This document shows positions 49,201 to 56,422 of a DNA stretch of 64,000 nt, piece after piece. How positions within the stretch are numbered: position 1 is the stretch's first letter; the number at the start of each line of letters is the position of its first letter. Both the position numbers and the translations under genes were made by a program. The stretch spans positions 152,150 to 216,149 of the forward strand of contig DF239087.1 in NCBI GenBank assembly GCA_000507305.1, read 5' to 3'. Source of the stretch: Breviolum minutum Mf 1.05b.01. Taxonomy: Eukaryota; Sar; Dinophyceae; Suessiales; Symbiodiniaceae. A model generated the notes under the pieces. That model worked only from the letters and a program-made list of their open reading frames with translations, searched no databases and had not been told where the DNA came from.

Positions 49201-52200
49201 CCATTTACAAACTATTTAGGCCATTGGGAAGGGAACAACCCTAGATACTTGGGGGAACTTATGATCACCATGGTTATTAACCACTTACGAGTCCGGGGAT
49301 GATCCTCCAAGTATACATCGATGAAGCCTCCGTACTAAAAACCCCGGCAAGCTGGCAGTTTAGGATAGCTGCTTCCGGCAGTTCCAATGTACATACTGAC
49401 TTTTAGCAAGAGACAATGGCCAAGGATTTGGAAAAGGCTTCCTCACGCTTGATCATTTCCTGACATGCGCGTTTTACACGCAACACCATGATGTTTGTGT
49501 CTAAAATGTGTTGTTGATCTATTGATTCTACCCGGATTGCATGATGGACATATTGGGTCCCTTAAAATCGTGGACCGTTTCGGTTCGGGGGTTTCAAAAA
49601 AAAAAATCAACTCCACATCTTTGGGGTCCCCCTTGAGAACCTGGAATCTCATGGAAAGAAAGGATTTTTCGAAACCACCCCTACCCCCCCCCAACATCCC
49701 AAGGGGGAGCAAAAAAAAATCGATAAAAAATCACTTCTGGTACTTAACATGGTGGCCCCCTGGAATGCGAAAGAAGACACCACAGATTTGCAACCTGCGA
49801 TTGTCCGGTGTTTTTCGTCCCTTTTAATGGGATCCAAAAGGAGAAACCCATGAAACTGTAAAACCTGCAAATCTTCGAATGATTTGGGTCCAGGGTTGAG
49901 TCAATGTTCTAAGTAGGGTTAGCTTACTGTACTTATGGTGAAGACTATTGAAGTGACTCGAATCAACTGACCATCACGAATCACGGCCGGCTTGGAGGTA
50001 TCGATTTTGAAAAAAAAAACTCAGGTCGCTGCGCAGAATCCTTGTTTCCGCCATCAGACCCAACCCGTCCTCGCCAGAATACTTTTTTCCAAACTCCCTG
50101 CAGTAGGCCTCACAAGCTTGAAAAATCTACGGCTGGACACCCAACACGAGGGGCCTTGGAAATAGTGATTCTTTTCAAATAAATGGCCGTTTTTGGTATC
50201 TATGTTACATTTATGGGGCGTATACATCATTGATAGGTTTTTCAAGCCCATCCAGCTCCAAAATATTCGTAACTGAATCACCCTCCTTTACTTTCATTAG
50301 TTCCTCTTGAAAATTAAATCCACAGAAAAATGGTGCAATCCACCAACTGGCTATGGGTTTTTTTCCCCGGCCAAATATTCCCATACACGACCTCTATCAA
50401 CTGGTCTAGCATTCCGGTCCATCAACAGGTCCATCAACCAGGTTGTGTTCACATCCCTCATTTGTTAAAATCCAAAAACTAAAGGCTGGAACCTGAAAAA
50501 GGACTCTTCGAAAAGGGAAACACATCTAGAAACCATCAATTTTTGAGATCCATGTTCGTTTTCAAATGTGTAGATTCTGCACATGTCAAAGTATTCATTC
50601 CTGTCATGTGGAACTAATCGGCCATACATCAACCCTAATGCATTGGCTTCCGACACAAACCAACTTTTTTTTAGTTCCTACCAAAAAAAACACGTGCAGC
50701 AACTCATGCAAAAAAAACGCACAATCAAAAGCAAGCCAAATCAATCAACCTATCAATCCATCAATCCATCAATCCATCAATCCATCAAATCGAAACAACT
50801 CAATCAAAAGAAAAAACCAACAACCAATCAATCAATCAAATCAAATCAAATCCAACCCAATCCAACCCAATCCAACCAACCAACCAATCAATCAATCAAT
50901 CAATCAACCAATCAATCAATCAACCAACCAATCAATCAATCAATCAATCAACCAACCAACCAATCAATCAATCAATGAATCAATCAATCAAATCAAATCC
51001 AACCCAATCCAACCAAATCAAATCAAATCCATGCAATCAATAAATCAATCAATCGAACGACGAAAGGACGAAAGAACGAACAAACCAACAAACAAACCAA
51101 CAAAGAAGCAAACAAACAAGCAAACAAACAAGGAAGAGAACAGACGAACAAACAAACAAACAAACAAACAAACAAACAAACAAACAAGGAAGGGAATCAC
51201 CACCCATGGCCCATCACCATTCAACATCCACCCTTCATCATGCATCATCTGTCATTTACTGTAACAGTCACCATGCATCATTCACGGTTCATCATTACAT
51301 CGTGTTGTCTAAGAATTTGTCGTTCATCAAACATCATCAAACATCATCACCATCACCATCATCATCATCATCATCATCATCATCACCCTCACAACCTTCA
51401 ACACCCGAATGTTTGATAGCCAGCCTCGAAGTTATAGCCCTTCAAATCATCTTCCAAATCGACTTGATCAGGATCTTCGGCCACCTTTTCTTTCGTTCCA
51501 GTCTTCGCTGGATGTGTTTCCTCGGTGGATGCTTTTAGAATTCAACTGATGGACTGGTAAGCTGGAAAGCTGGAAAGCAGATCCGTTATCTCTTTGGGTC
51601 ATTCTATTAGCGTTGTTGGTTAGTTGGTGGTTTGGGGCGCGGTGCTTTGGGATTCCAAGGGTACCCCTAAGAATCCCAATCCCTTTCATTTTCGGGGATG
51701 ACAGGAATCCAAACCACCAATCCAAACCAAGCTGATTCTATGTTTCAGAAAATACTTCTCCAGATTTCTATCATGTCAAGTTTGGTTCTTTCTTTTCGAA
51801 AAAATGGTGAGAATCTGACCGCAAATCATTGAAAGGATTTCAGGTGTTTCGAAAAATCAGACATTGAAGCCTTTAGCCAAGAACAAATGGATCATGAAAG
51901 TATCTCACCTATCATTGAAAATGTTGCACCGAAATGGCTCAGAAAAAGAATAATGACAAGCAATACTGACATTTCTCAAACAAGGTGGTTGTTCATTACA
52001 ATGTCTATTTCATCTTTTGTTGGGGTTCGTCAGTTTTGTTGTCTTGAAAAAAAACTAGATATGATACATGCTGGAAACAAAAAGCATCTCTTTATCTGTC
52101 CAACTTCCAATGAATCAAAACCAAGAAAGAATCGAACGTACGTGGAAAATAACAGGAAAACTGGATCACATCAATAGCATCAGCAGCATCATCATCATCA

Positions 52201-52253
52201 TCATCATCATCTTCTTCTTCTTCTTCTTCTTCATCTTCATCTTCTTCATGACT

Positions 52254-52311
<58 letters not shown>

Positions 52312-54406
52312 NCATCATCCATCATCCATCATCCATCATCCATCATCCATCATCCATCATCCATCATCCATCATCCATCATCCATCATCCATCATCCATC
52401 ATCCATCATCCATCATCCATCATCCATCATCCATCATCCATCATCCATCATCCATCATCCATCATCCATCATCCATCATCCATCATCCATCATCCATCAT
52501 CCATCATCCATCATCCATCATCCATCATCCATCATCCATCATCCATCATCCATCATCCATCATCCATCATCCATCATCCATCATCCATCATCCATCATCC
52601 ATCATCCATCATCCATCATCCATCATCCATCATCCATCATCCATCATCCATCATCCATCATCCATCATCCATCATCCATCATCCATCATCCATCATCCAT
52701 CATCCAGCATCCATCATCCATCATCCATCATCCATCATCCATCATCCATCGTCCATCGTCCATCGTCCACCATCCACCATCCATCATCCATCATCCATTA
52801 TCCATCATCCTGACTTAACCTTCGCCACTGATGCAACAACAAAAAACGACCTAAAACAACCTACCCCAAAAACAGCCGGGTCCCAAAACAACCAAAGATC
52901 CCATATGACTTTTCACAATCCAAGTTGCAAGAGCCTGCAACTTGTGCTTCCTTGCACTTTTGCTGACCTTTCGCCCCTTCACCTCCTTCGGCACCTTCCT
53001 CTCTTGCTGTAAGAGAACGGCATCTTCACCATCGCACCCGTCACAGGTACCTTGACAACATGACAAAATGTGCCAAGTTGGAAAAAATGTCAATATGGGT
53101 TTTTTTGGGGGGGGTTTTCGCTGTCCTTGTTTCAAGGAATCGAGATTTTCTGGGGGGGGTCCTTGGATGTGAAGATTTGGTACTGAAAATCGATGGTTGG
53201 AAGTCACTTTCCTTTTAACATGGCCATTTTCTCAAGTGCTATCTAAGGCTGTCGGGTTAATTGATGATTTGGGGCCCGGTGGTTTGGGATTCTAGGGATA
53301 CCCCTAGGGGTAGGGGTATCCCAATCCCTTTCGTTTTCGGGGATCCTAGGAATCCCAAATCACCGGGCCCCAAACCAACAATTAGCCATCAGCTGATATA
53401 AGCCTTCCAAAAAGAAAACAAAAGTGACAGAATTGTTTTGACATGGTTTCGGATCGAAACTTGCTGCAATGCTTCAAAATTTTAGGGAGTCGGGAATTTT
53501 ACTGCATTTGTTTTCATAAACACCCCGCACACACTTAATCGCGGGTCCACATCTTCCAAAAAAAAACATGATTTATAAACCTCTTACGGAGTTTATATGG
53601 GTGTTTCCAAAAATAGGGGTACCCCCAAAATGGATGGTTTATAATGGAAAACCCTATTTTTTAATGGATGATTTGGGGATACCATTATTTTTGGAAACAA
53701 CAACTTCGACCTGCAAGTTGAAAAATTGAAGTCGTCCTGGTCCCGGAGGGAGAAGGGGAAGTTTTTGTCTACTTGGGTGGTTTTTTCCGGACCAACCCCG
53801 AAATGAAAAATATGCTGTGCAACCGTCAAATTGGATCATGAAACCCCAAATTGGGGGCTGAAAATAAAAAATATTTGAGTTGCCACCACCTAGGACCTAG
53901 TAATTTTCCGGGAGGGGTAAACCAGGCAGTTCTTTCATTAGAAAAACAGGGGCAGTGTGTCCAATATTTGGAATTAAAAAACCCACTTTGGGAAAACTCA
54001 AACGACTTCGGGAAAACTCAAACGACTTCGGGAAAACTCAAACTCTGCAACATTCGACCAAAAAAAAGCAGCAAGAAAAACAACTCCAGAAAATCCTGAG
54101 CTCTTTGGGTATGTTCGGATGAACAATTTACCTGCCAGAGCTCAAATAAAGGCGCACTTAATAACAACAAAAAGAAACCTGTTGTTCAATCACCTGAGAA
54201 TATACCAACTTCCATTTCATAAAAATCCAAACTGGGATGAATTTGAAAGACTTTCACTTTTGAAATGAGCACTTTCCTTGCAAACTTCCATTGTTCACAC
54301 CTTGGAATTTTCGCACAGAAACCGCCACCCCTACCCGTGTTGTCCACCGTTCGCCTTGTGTGATGTACAAGGCCAAAGCCAAAACCGTCGCGCGAAGGAA
54401 AACCAT
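29168..54406 (-). CDS. Cathepsin-like papain-family (C1A) cysteine protease, complete multi-exon gene
   Basis: Predicted secreted or lysosomal cysteine endopeptidase made as a zymogen, about 418 residues from about 18 exons. Order: signal peptide (exon 1), acidic linker (2-3), I29-type inhibitor propeptide (4-6; FE-AYCREFGKKY and EEFTDWYDEELKGLRG), short junction (7), then the mature C1A domain. The oxyanion-hole Gln ends exon 7, the catalytic Cys is in GHCGSCW (8), QCGGTGGCD is in 9, the catalytic His in DIDHAVV (14), and the Asn in RNSWGTLWGE (15). A Cys-rich tail with HVCGTCGILFD (18) is, as I recall, typical of dinoflagellate cathepsins. Phases agree at every junction. Donors are mixed GT, GC and GA. 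Exon 5, the ends of 4 and 11, and exon 17 are least certain. It lies between two minus-strand genes in the same orientation. Family assignment rests on motifs; substrate is unknown. Confidence 0.85.
29623..29731. mobile_element. Family A element, variant terminus
   Basis: Ends ACGGTTGATGGAAGAAATCC and GGATTTCTTCCATCAACAAT. Lies in the last intron of the protease gene. Confidence 0.6.
29866..29929. repeat. (GAA)n-(GAT)n array
   Basis: Compound triplet array about 25 bases past the donor of protease exon 17, inside the last intron. Confidence 0.9.
29955..29998 (-). CDS. Cysteine protease exon 17 (tentative)
   Basis: Encodes ESTHPLGQEAVECP and two bases of Gly, comparable to the xxPxxGxxCxGG stretch before the C-terminal CGTCG motif. 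Acceptor GTACAG|G, donor GGG|GTAC, phase 0 in and 2 out, which fits exon 18. The Cys-Gly pair usually found just before this stretch is absent; another small exon near 30310-30335 (reading LCG) may be missing. Confidence 0.5.
31944..31982 (-). CDS. Cysteine protease exon 16
   Basis: Encodes DGYLRLIRHEDEE, continuing WGE-DGYxRL, the standard sequence after the catalytic Asn. Acceptor ACGACAG|G, GA donor (GAG|GA), phase 0. The open frame continues downstream, so the 3' end is less certain than the 5' end. Confidence 0.8.
32753..32825 (-). CDS. Cysteine protease exon 15 (catalytic Asn)
   Basis: Encodes MGYGEEGGTKFWT then IRNSWGTLWGE. The Asn of RNSWG is the third catalytic residue. Acceptor TTTTTCAG|G. 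A GT donor four bases earlier would break the frame, so the GA donor (GAG|GA) is preferred: it alone joins in phase to DGYLRL of exon 16. Confidence 0.9.
33176..33277. mobile_element. Family A element, variant terminus
   Basis: GAAATCCTGCACCAGTTGA ... GTGCAGGATTTCTTCCACC ending CAACAGTAG; left tip decayed. Confidence 0.55.
34062..34274. repeat. (CAT)n trinucleotide array, interrupted
   Basis: About 210 bp of ATC units with CAC, CGT and AAC interruptions, in the intron between protease exons 14 and 15. It gives poly-His and poly-Met frames that are not genes. Confidence 0.95.
34937..34971 (-). CDS. Cysteine protease exon 14 (catalytic His microexon)
   Basis: Only 35 nt, encoding DENIDIDHAVV and two bases of Leu. 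The His of DHAV is the catalytic His. Acceptor CTTCTAAG|G, donor TT|GTTTTT, phase 0 in and 2 out; exon 15 completes the codon, giving HAVVLMGYG. Confidence 0.85.
35028..35146. mobile_element. Family K inverted-repeat element (MITE-like)
   Basis: GTAGGGAAAATGGTGGTACC ... GGTACCACCATTTTCCCTAT; near-perfect inverted ends, no coding capacity. Confidence 0.6.
35560..35655. mobile_element. Family C element
   Basis: TAGTTGGTGGTTTCAACCC ... TTTGAAACCACCACCTAG. Confidence 0.65.
36261..36326 (-). CDS. Cysteine protease exon 13
   Basis: Encodes AISVDASHWSAYESG then IADFCNP, the AISVDASxWxxYESGVFDxC block of cathepsins. Acceptor CTTCAG|G, donor CCC|GT, phase 0 at both ends. Confidence 0.9.
37258..37394 (-). 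CDS. Cysteine protease exon 12
   Basis: Encodes FRFADLPRMVGRYRKYP, VASITGFVTNPTNDY and KALIKALVIHGPQ: the conserved VxxYVxLPxNDYxALxxAL...GP stretch before the AISVDAS motif. Acceptor TTTTCCAG|G, donor CAG|GC (non-canonical), phase 1 in and 0 out. Confidence 0.9.
37964..38063. mobile_element. Family B element
   Basis: CCCTCCCTGAAACTAACAG ... CTATGTTAGTTTCAGGGAT. Confidence 0.6.
38512..38557 (-). CDS. Cysteine protease exon 11
   Basis: Encodes VIAYSSFWGGNGECT, matching the (YP)YTSxxGxxGxC stretch of the family. Acceptor ACCACCAG|G. The 3' end is uncertain: a GC donor after ECT keeps the disulfide Cys and gives the phase required by exon 12; a longer exon is possible because the frame stays open. 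Confidence 0.7.
38909..38967 (-). CDS. Cysteine protease exon 10
   Basis: Encodes ATAQIAFDFVKNNSLTYAE, the helix that in relatives reads GATxELAFDFxxxxGLTxE. Acceptor CGCGAG|G, donor GAG|GC (non-canonical GC), phase 1 in and 0 out. Confidence 0.85.
39992..40080 (-). CDS. Cysteine protease exon 9 (Cys/Gly-rich loop)
   Basis: Encodes AGFVSVLGPQMIVSC, AKNPR and QCGGTGGCD: the LSxQxLVxC...CxGGxGGCxG block of C1A proteases, including two disulfide cysteines. Acceptor CGCCAG|T, donor G|GTGCC, phase 2 in and 1 out; the split Gly codon is completed by exon 10. Confidence 0.9.
40184..40277. mobile_element. Family F element (MITE-like)
   Basis: TACCCTCCGCAGAGAACTAA ... TATGTTAGTTCCCTGGAGGG. Relatives at about 17363-17464 and 59239-59343. 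Confidence 0.6.
41020..41084 (-). CDS. Cysteine protease exon 8 (catalytic Cys)
   Basis: Encodes GHCGSCWAFAATAVIESHV then AI. The CGSCWAFA block is the papain-family active site; the second Cys is the nucleophile. Acceptor AACGCAG|G, donor AA|GTGCAT, phase 0 in and 2 out. The open frame runs on, but family alignment and the exon 9 phase support ending here. Confidence 0.9.
42491..42594. mobile_element. Family E element (MITE-like)
   Basis: ACACCCCCGAAAATTAACAT ... CATGTTAATCTTCCGGGGTG, core GGAAGATGATTTTCCTTTTCC. Other copies at about 4955-5060, 37735-37852, 55043-55145, 57293-57393 and 59132-59238. Confidence 0.65.
43959..44070. mobile_element. Family D element
   Basis: GATGTTTCCTAAAAATAGGG ... 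CCCCTATTTTTGGAAACAC. Confidence 0.6.
44444..44549. mobile_element. Family B element
   Basis: ACACTCCCTGAAACGAACAT ... CTATGTGAGTTTCAGGGAGA. Confidence 0.6.
44736..44784 (-). CDS. Cysteine protease exon 7 (propeptide/mature junction, oxyanion-hole Gln)
   Basis: Encodes VKRFDAKSKSPDLRGQ. The final Gln precedes GHCGSCW in exon 8 and supplies the oxyanion-hole Gln of papain-like enzymes. RFDAK is the counterpart of the mature N-terminal xxxDWR motif. Acceptor GTCCAG|A, donor CAG|GTCAGG (consensus), phase 2 in and 0 out. The link from propeptide to core is unusually short. Confidence 0.75.
44945..45060. repeat. (TA)n tract with a duplicated 20-bp segment
   Basis: CATTTATCAGGCACTGCTAA occurs twice (about 44959 and 45045), each after a TA array; two ambiguous bases (44979, 45044) mark assembly uncertainty. 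Confidence 0.85.
45444..45565 (-). CDS. Cysteine protease exon 6 (I29 propeptide, C-terminal part)
   Basis: Encodes IALLNHRNPGVKEDIPGKPT, then KNTEEFTDWYDEELKGLRGL. The segment EEFTDWYDEELKGLRG is the conserved (N)xFTDxTxEEL motif of I29 propeptides. Acceptor TTCCATCTAAG|A, donor GC|GTTTC, phase 0 in and 2 out, matching the single leading base of exon 7. Confidence 0.8.
46698..46735 (-). CDS. Cysteine protease exon 5 (tentative; ERFNIN-like helix)
   Basis: Encodes SNRFKRELVKQK, which before IALLNHRNP of exon 6 gives the spaced Arg, hydrophobic and Asn pattern of the ERFNIN helix. Acceptor CTCCCAG|A, GA donor, phase 1 in and 0 out. Only 38 nt, so it could be spurious; exon 4 might join exon 6 directly. 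Confidence 0.4.
46736..50032. other. Large protease intron (4 to 5)
   Basis: About 3.3 kb without credible exons: a family G relative, TA arrays at 46840-46940, a family A element at 48003-48122, and unassigned sequence with no supported reading frame. Confidence 0.5.
48003..48122. mobile_element. Family A element (best-preserved copy)
   Basis: 120 bp with ends TACTGTTGATGGTTCAGAAA and TTTCTGAACCATCAACAGTA. Lies in a protease intron. Confidence 0.7.
50033..50108 (-). CDS. Cysteine protease exon 4 (I29 propeptide, first helix)
   Basis: Encodes AYCREFGKKYSGEDGLGLMA then ETRIL. The EFGKKY motif and following Glu/Arg pattern fit the I29 propeptide. Acceptor GTGAG|G; the 3' end is set at a GC donor so that the phase fits exon 5. 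If exon 5 is wrong, the exon may extend about 12 bases to include RSDL. Confidence 0.65.
50735..51060. repeat. AATC/AACC tetranucleotide and related array
   Basis: CAATCAATCAACC-type units with CAAATC and CCAACC variants. Reads as Asn/Gln/Ser/Ile-rich frames on the plus strand; no coding signal. Confidence 0.9.
51080..51188. repeat. AAAC/AAGC tetranucleotide array
   Basis: CAAACAAACAAGC-type units continuing the previous array. Confidence 0.9.
51425..51520 (-). CDS. Cysteine protease exon 3 (acidic linker, start of I29 propeptide)
   Basis: Encodes a hydrophilic acidic stretch (ETHPAKTGTKEKVAEDPDQ...) ending DLKGYNFE, the usual lead-in to an I29 inhibitor domain. Acceptor CGAG|G, donor GAG|GC (non-canonical), phase 0 at both ends. 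Joined to exon 4 it reads YNFEAYCREFGKKY, a good I29 start. Confidence 0.75.
52187..52316. repeat. (CAT)n/(CTT)n trinucleotide array
   Basis: ATC units with a central TTC block; one ambiguous base at 52312. Merges into the 7-bp minisatellite. Confidence 0.95.
52317..52811. repeat. 7-bp minisatellite (CATCATC)n
   Basis: About 70 near-identical heptamers read from CATCCAT phase; the right end degenerates to CATCGTC and CACCATC. Lies in the intron between protease exons 2 and 3. The long IIHHPSS frame across it is an artefact. Confidence 0.95.
52983..53050 (-). CDS. Cysteine protease exon 2 (start of proregion)
   Basis: Encodes TCDGCDGEDAVLLQQERKVP followed by KE, directly after the signal peptide. 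Acceptor TTGTCAAG|G, donor GAG|GTGAAG, phase 1 in and 0 out. The open frame continues into the intron, but the consensus donor and the fit to exon 3 argue for the shorter exon. Confidence 0.7.
53598..53699. mobile_element. Family D element
   Basis: ATGGGTGTTTCCAAAAATAG ... CCATTATTTTTGGAAACAA. Confidence 0.6.
53775..53893. mobile_element. Family C element, long-core variant
   Basis: TTGGGTGGTTTTTTCCGGACC ends and core AACCGTCAAATTGGATCATG, closing with GAGTTGCCACCACCTAG. In intron 1 of the protease gene. Confidence 0.55.
54355..54406 (-). CDS. Cysteine protease exon 1 (signal peptide)
   Basis: Starts at ATG and encodes MVFLRATVLALALYITQ plus the first base of a Gly codon: a basic residue followed by a hydrophobic core, a good secretory signal peptide. 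It ends at an AAG|GC donor (non-canonical GC). Phase 1 matches the two leading bases of the next exon, giving ...TQG-TCDGCDG. The start is chosen because it is the only Met giving a signal peptide in frame. Confidence 0.75.
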
Positions 54407-54412
54407 CGGCAA

Positions 54413-54415
54413 CTA
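54413..54415 (-). promoter_or_regulatory. Candidate spliced-leader (trans-splice) acceptor of the protease gene
   Basis: A TAG preceded by the T-rich stretch ACATTTGTTCG lies six bases upstream of the initiator ATG. Dinoflagellate mRNAs usually receive a trans-spliced leader at such an AG, which would leave a 6-nt native leader before the start codon. This is inferred from position; no other signal confirms it. Confidence 0.3.
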
Positions 54416-54786
54416 CGAACAAATGTACGGTCTGGACACGGTTGTTGTATCGAGAGGGTTTGCGATGTTTCGCGCCCGGTTGAAGAGATTTTCAAGCTGA
54501 ATCCAGCCAAAACCTGAGGTCGTGGAACCCTTGAAAAACCGGTTTGAGTCGCCAACAAAAAAAGAATCACATTCCGTGCGACAGGACAAATTCATCAAAA
54601 ATGATCACCGAATCTAAGGAATAAAGTCTCTTTTGCGGGATTTCTCCCACGTTCAGTGATCTTTTCTGAGGGGATTAGAATCAAATTGGGTAACTCCAGA
54701 AATCTAGTGAGCTATTCAAAAATAAAACCCTCATTGCTGAAGCCCACGTCCCATCTTTGGAGGTTCTCCATAGTGCAACACCCTTC

Positions 54787-54838
54787 TTAGCTCTTAGGAG
54801 CATCCGATTCTTCCAATTTATCCCGGTCCCAACTCCAG
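54787..54838 (-). CDS. Gene U terminal exon
   Basis: Encodes WSWDRDKLEESDAPKS and a TAA stop. Acceptor AAAAACCAG|C. Hydrophilic C-terminus, about 380 bp before the protease ATG. Confidence 0.5.
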
Positions 54839-56181
54839 CTGGTTTTTTGTTGTAAACCCAATCTACCCGTGATATGTTTTGAACCCAGTTACATTCCCTG
54901 AAACTAACAGTTCGCCCCTGAAAGTATGCCATCCCAAAAGGAAACTAGTGTTCCAACCATCCATTTTCAGGTGCGAAAATGTTAGTTTCAGGAATGTATA
55001 TATTGCTTTGAGAATCTACTGAGTTTTTGATTTCACCACCAATACAACCCTGAAATTTAACATGGAACCTAAAAATCTGCCAAGTTGAATAATCATCTTC
55101 CAAACCTCCATTTTGGGGTTCCATGTTAATTTTCAGGGGTGTAATTTGAATTAAATAGCCCAATCTATTCGGTGATTCTATCTACCTCACCACCATTCAC
55201 CACCTGGCCCCACCTGGCTTGAAGACCGTGGTGCACCACAAGCAAATCGCCCATGACCAAGGTCTGGCAGAAACCAAGCGACTACTGTTGATGGTTCAGA
55301 TATCCGGTGATCACCAGTTGATATGGCAAATATACCATTATTTACAGGGACTCATACATGTCAGGTGGTTTTTTAGGATTTCGGAACCATCAACAGTATG
55401 ACTCCTCTATTTCACACTTTGGAACCTTTGAACCCCTGCTAAAAGCAGGGTCTATCTTTAAATACAAAACAATGGGGTCCTGTGGAACCTCCAGTACATA
55501 GTTCTACCAAAATTATCAAGTAAAAGTAAGGTGATGATTTCCCACAGTAGCTCAATCACCTTTTTCTTTTCAGAAGGGAAATTCCATTTGGCTCATTCCT
55601 ATGTCTTGACATAAGTACAAGGTGCTTGTATAGAGATATATGTATATGTTTACCAGTAGTACCGCACAAGGCGGTGGCGGAAGTTTCAAGAATAGGAAAC
55701 GTATAGGAGAGATTGATTGCTGTGAGTGACCGATGTCAGAGCAAAAACATTGACCAACTGACTAACTAGCTAACTGACAAATTGACTGATTGACTGTCTG
55801 ATTAGCTGAGTAATTGCCTGAGTGATGAACTGACCTTTTGACTGACTGACTGACTGACTGACTGACTAATTGATTCGATTAACTGACGAACTGACTAATT
55901 TACTTACTGACTGGCTGACTGCCTGACTAACTGACTAATTGATTATCTGACCAATTGACTAACTGACTAACTAACTAATCAACTAGCTAACTGACTAATT
56001 GACGAACTGACTGATTGACTAACTGATGAACTGACTAATTGACTAACTAGCTAACTGACTAACTGATTGACTGATAGATTGATTGACTGACGAACTGACT
56101 AATTGACTTACTGACTTACTGACTGACTAAGTGCTAATTGACTTCTTGACTATGTACCTACCTACCTACCTACCTACCTAC

Positions 56182-56213
<32 letters not shown>

Positions 56214-56298
56214 CTCACTAGATAACTGACCAAATGATTCACTGACTGATTGACTAACTGACGAACTGACTAGTTGACTGACTAGCTAACTAACTAAC

Positions 56299-56357
<59 letters not shown>

Positions 56358-56391
56358 CTGATTGATGGACTGATTGATGGACTGATTGATG

Positions 56392-56422
<31 letters not shown>

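Noticed and set aside
50566..51264. 232-codon Asn/Gln-rich plus-strand frame
   Set aside because: Translation of AATC and AAAC tetranucleotide arrays.
52068..53012. 314-codon plus-strand frame
   Set aside because: Almost entirely the translated heptamer minisatellite and triplet array, with an ambiguous base inside.
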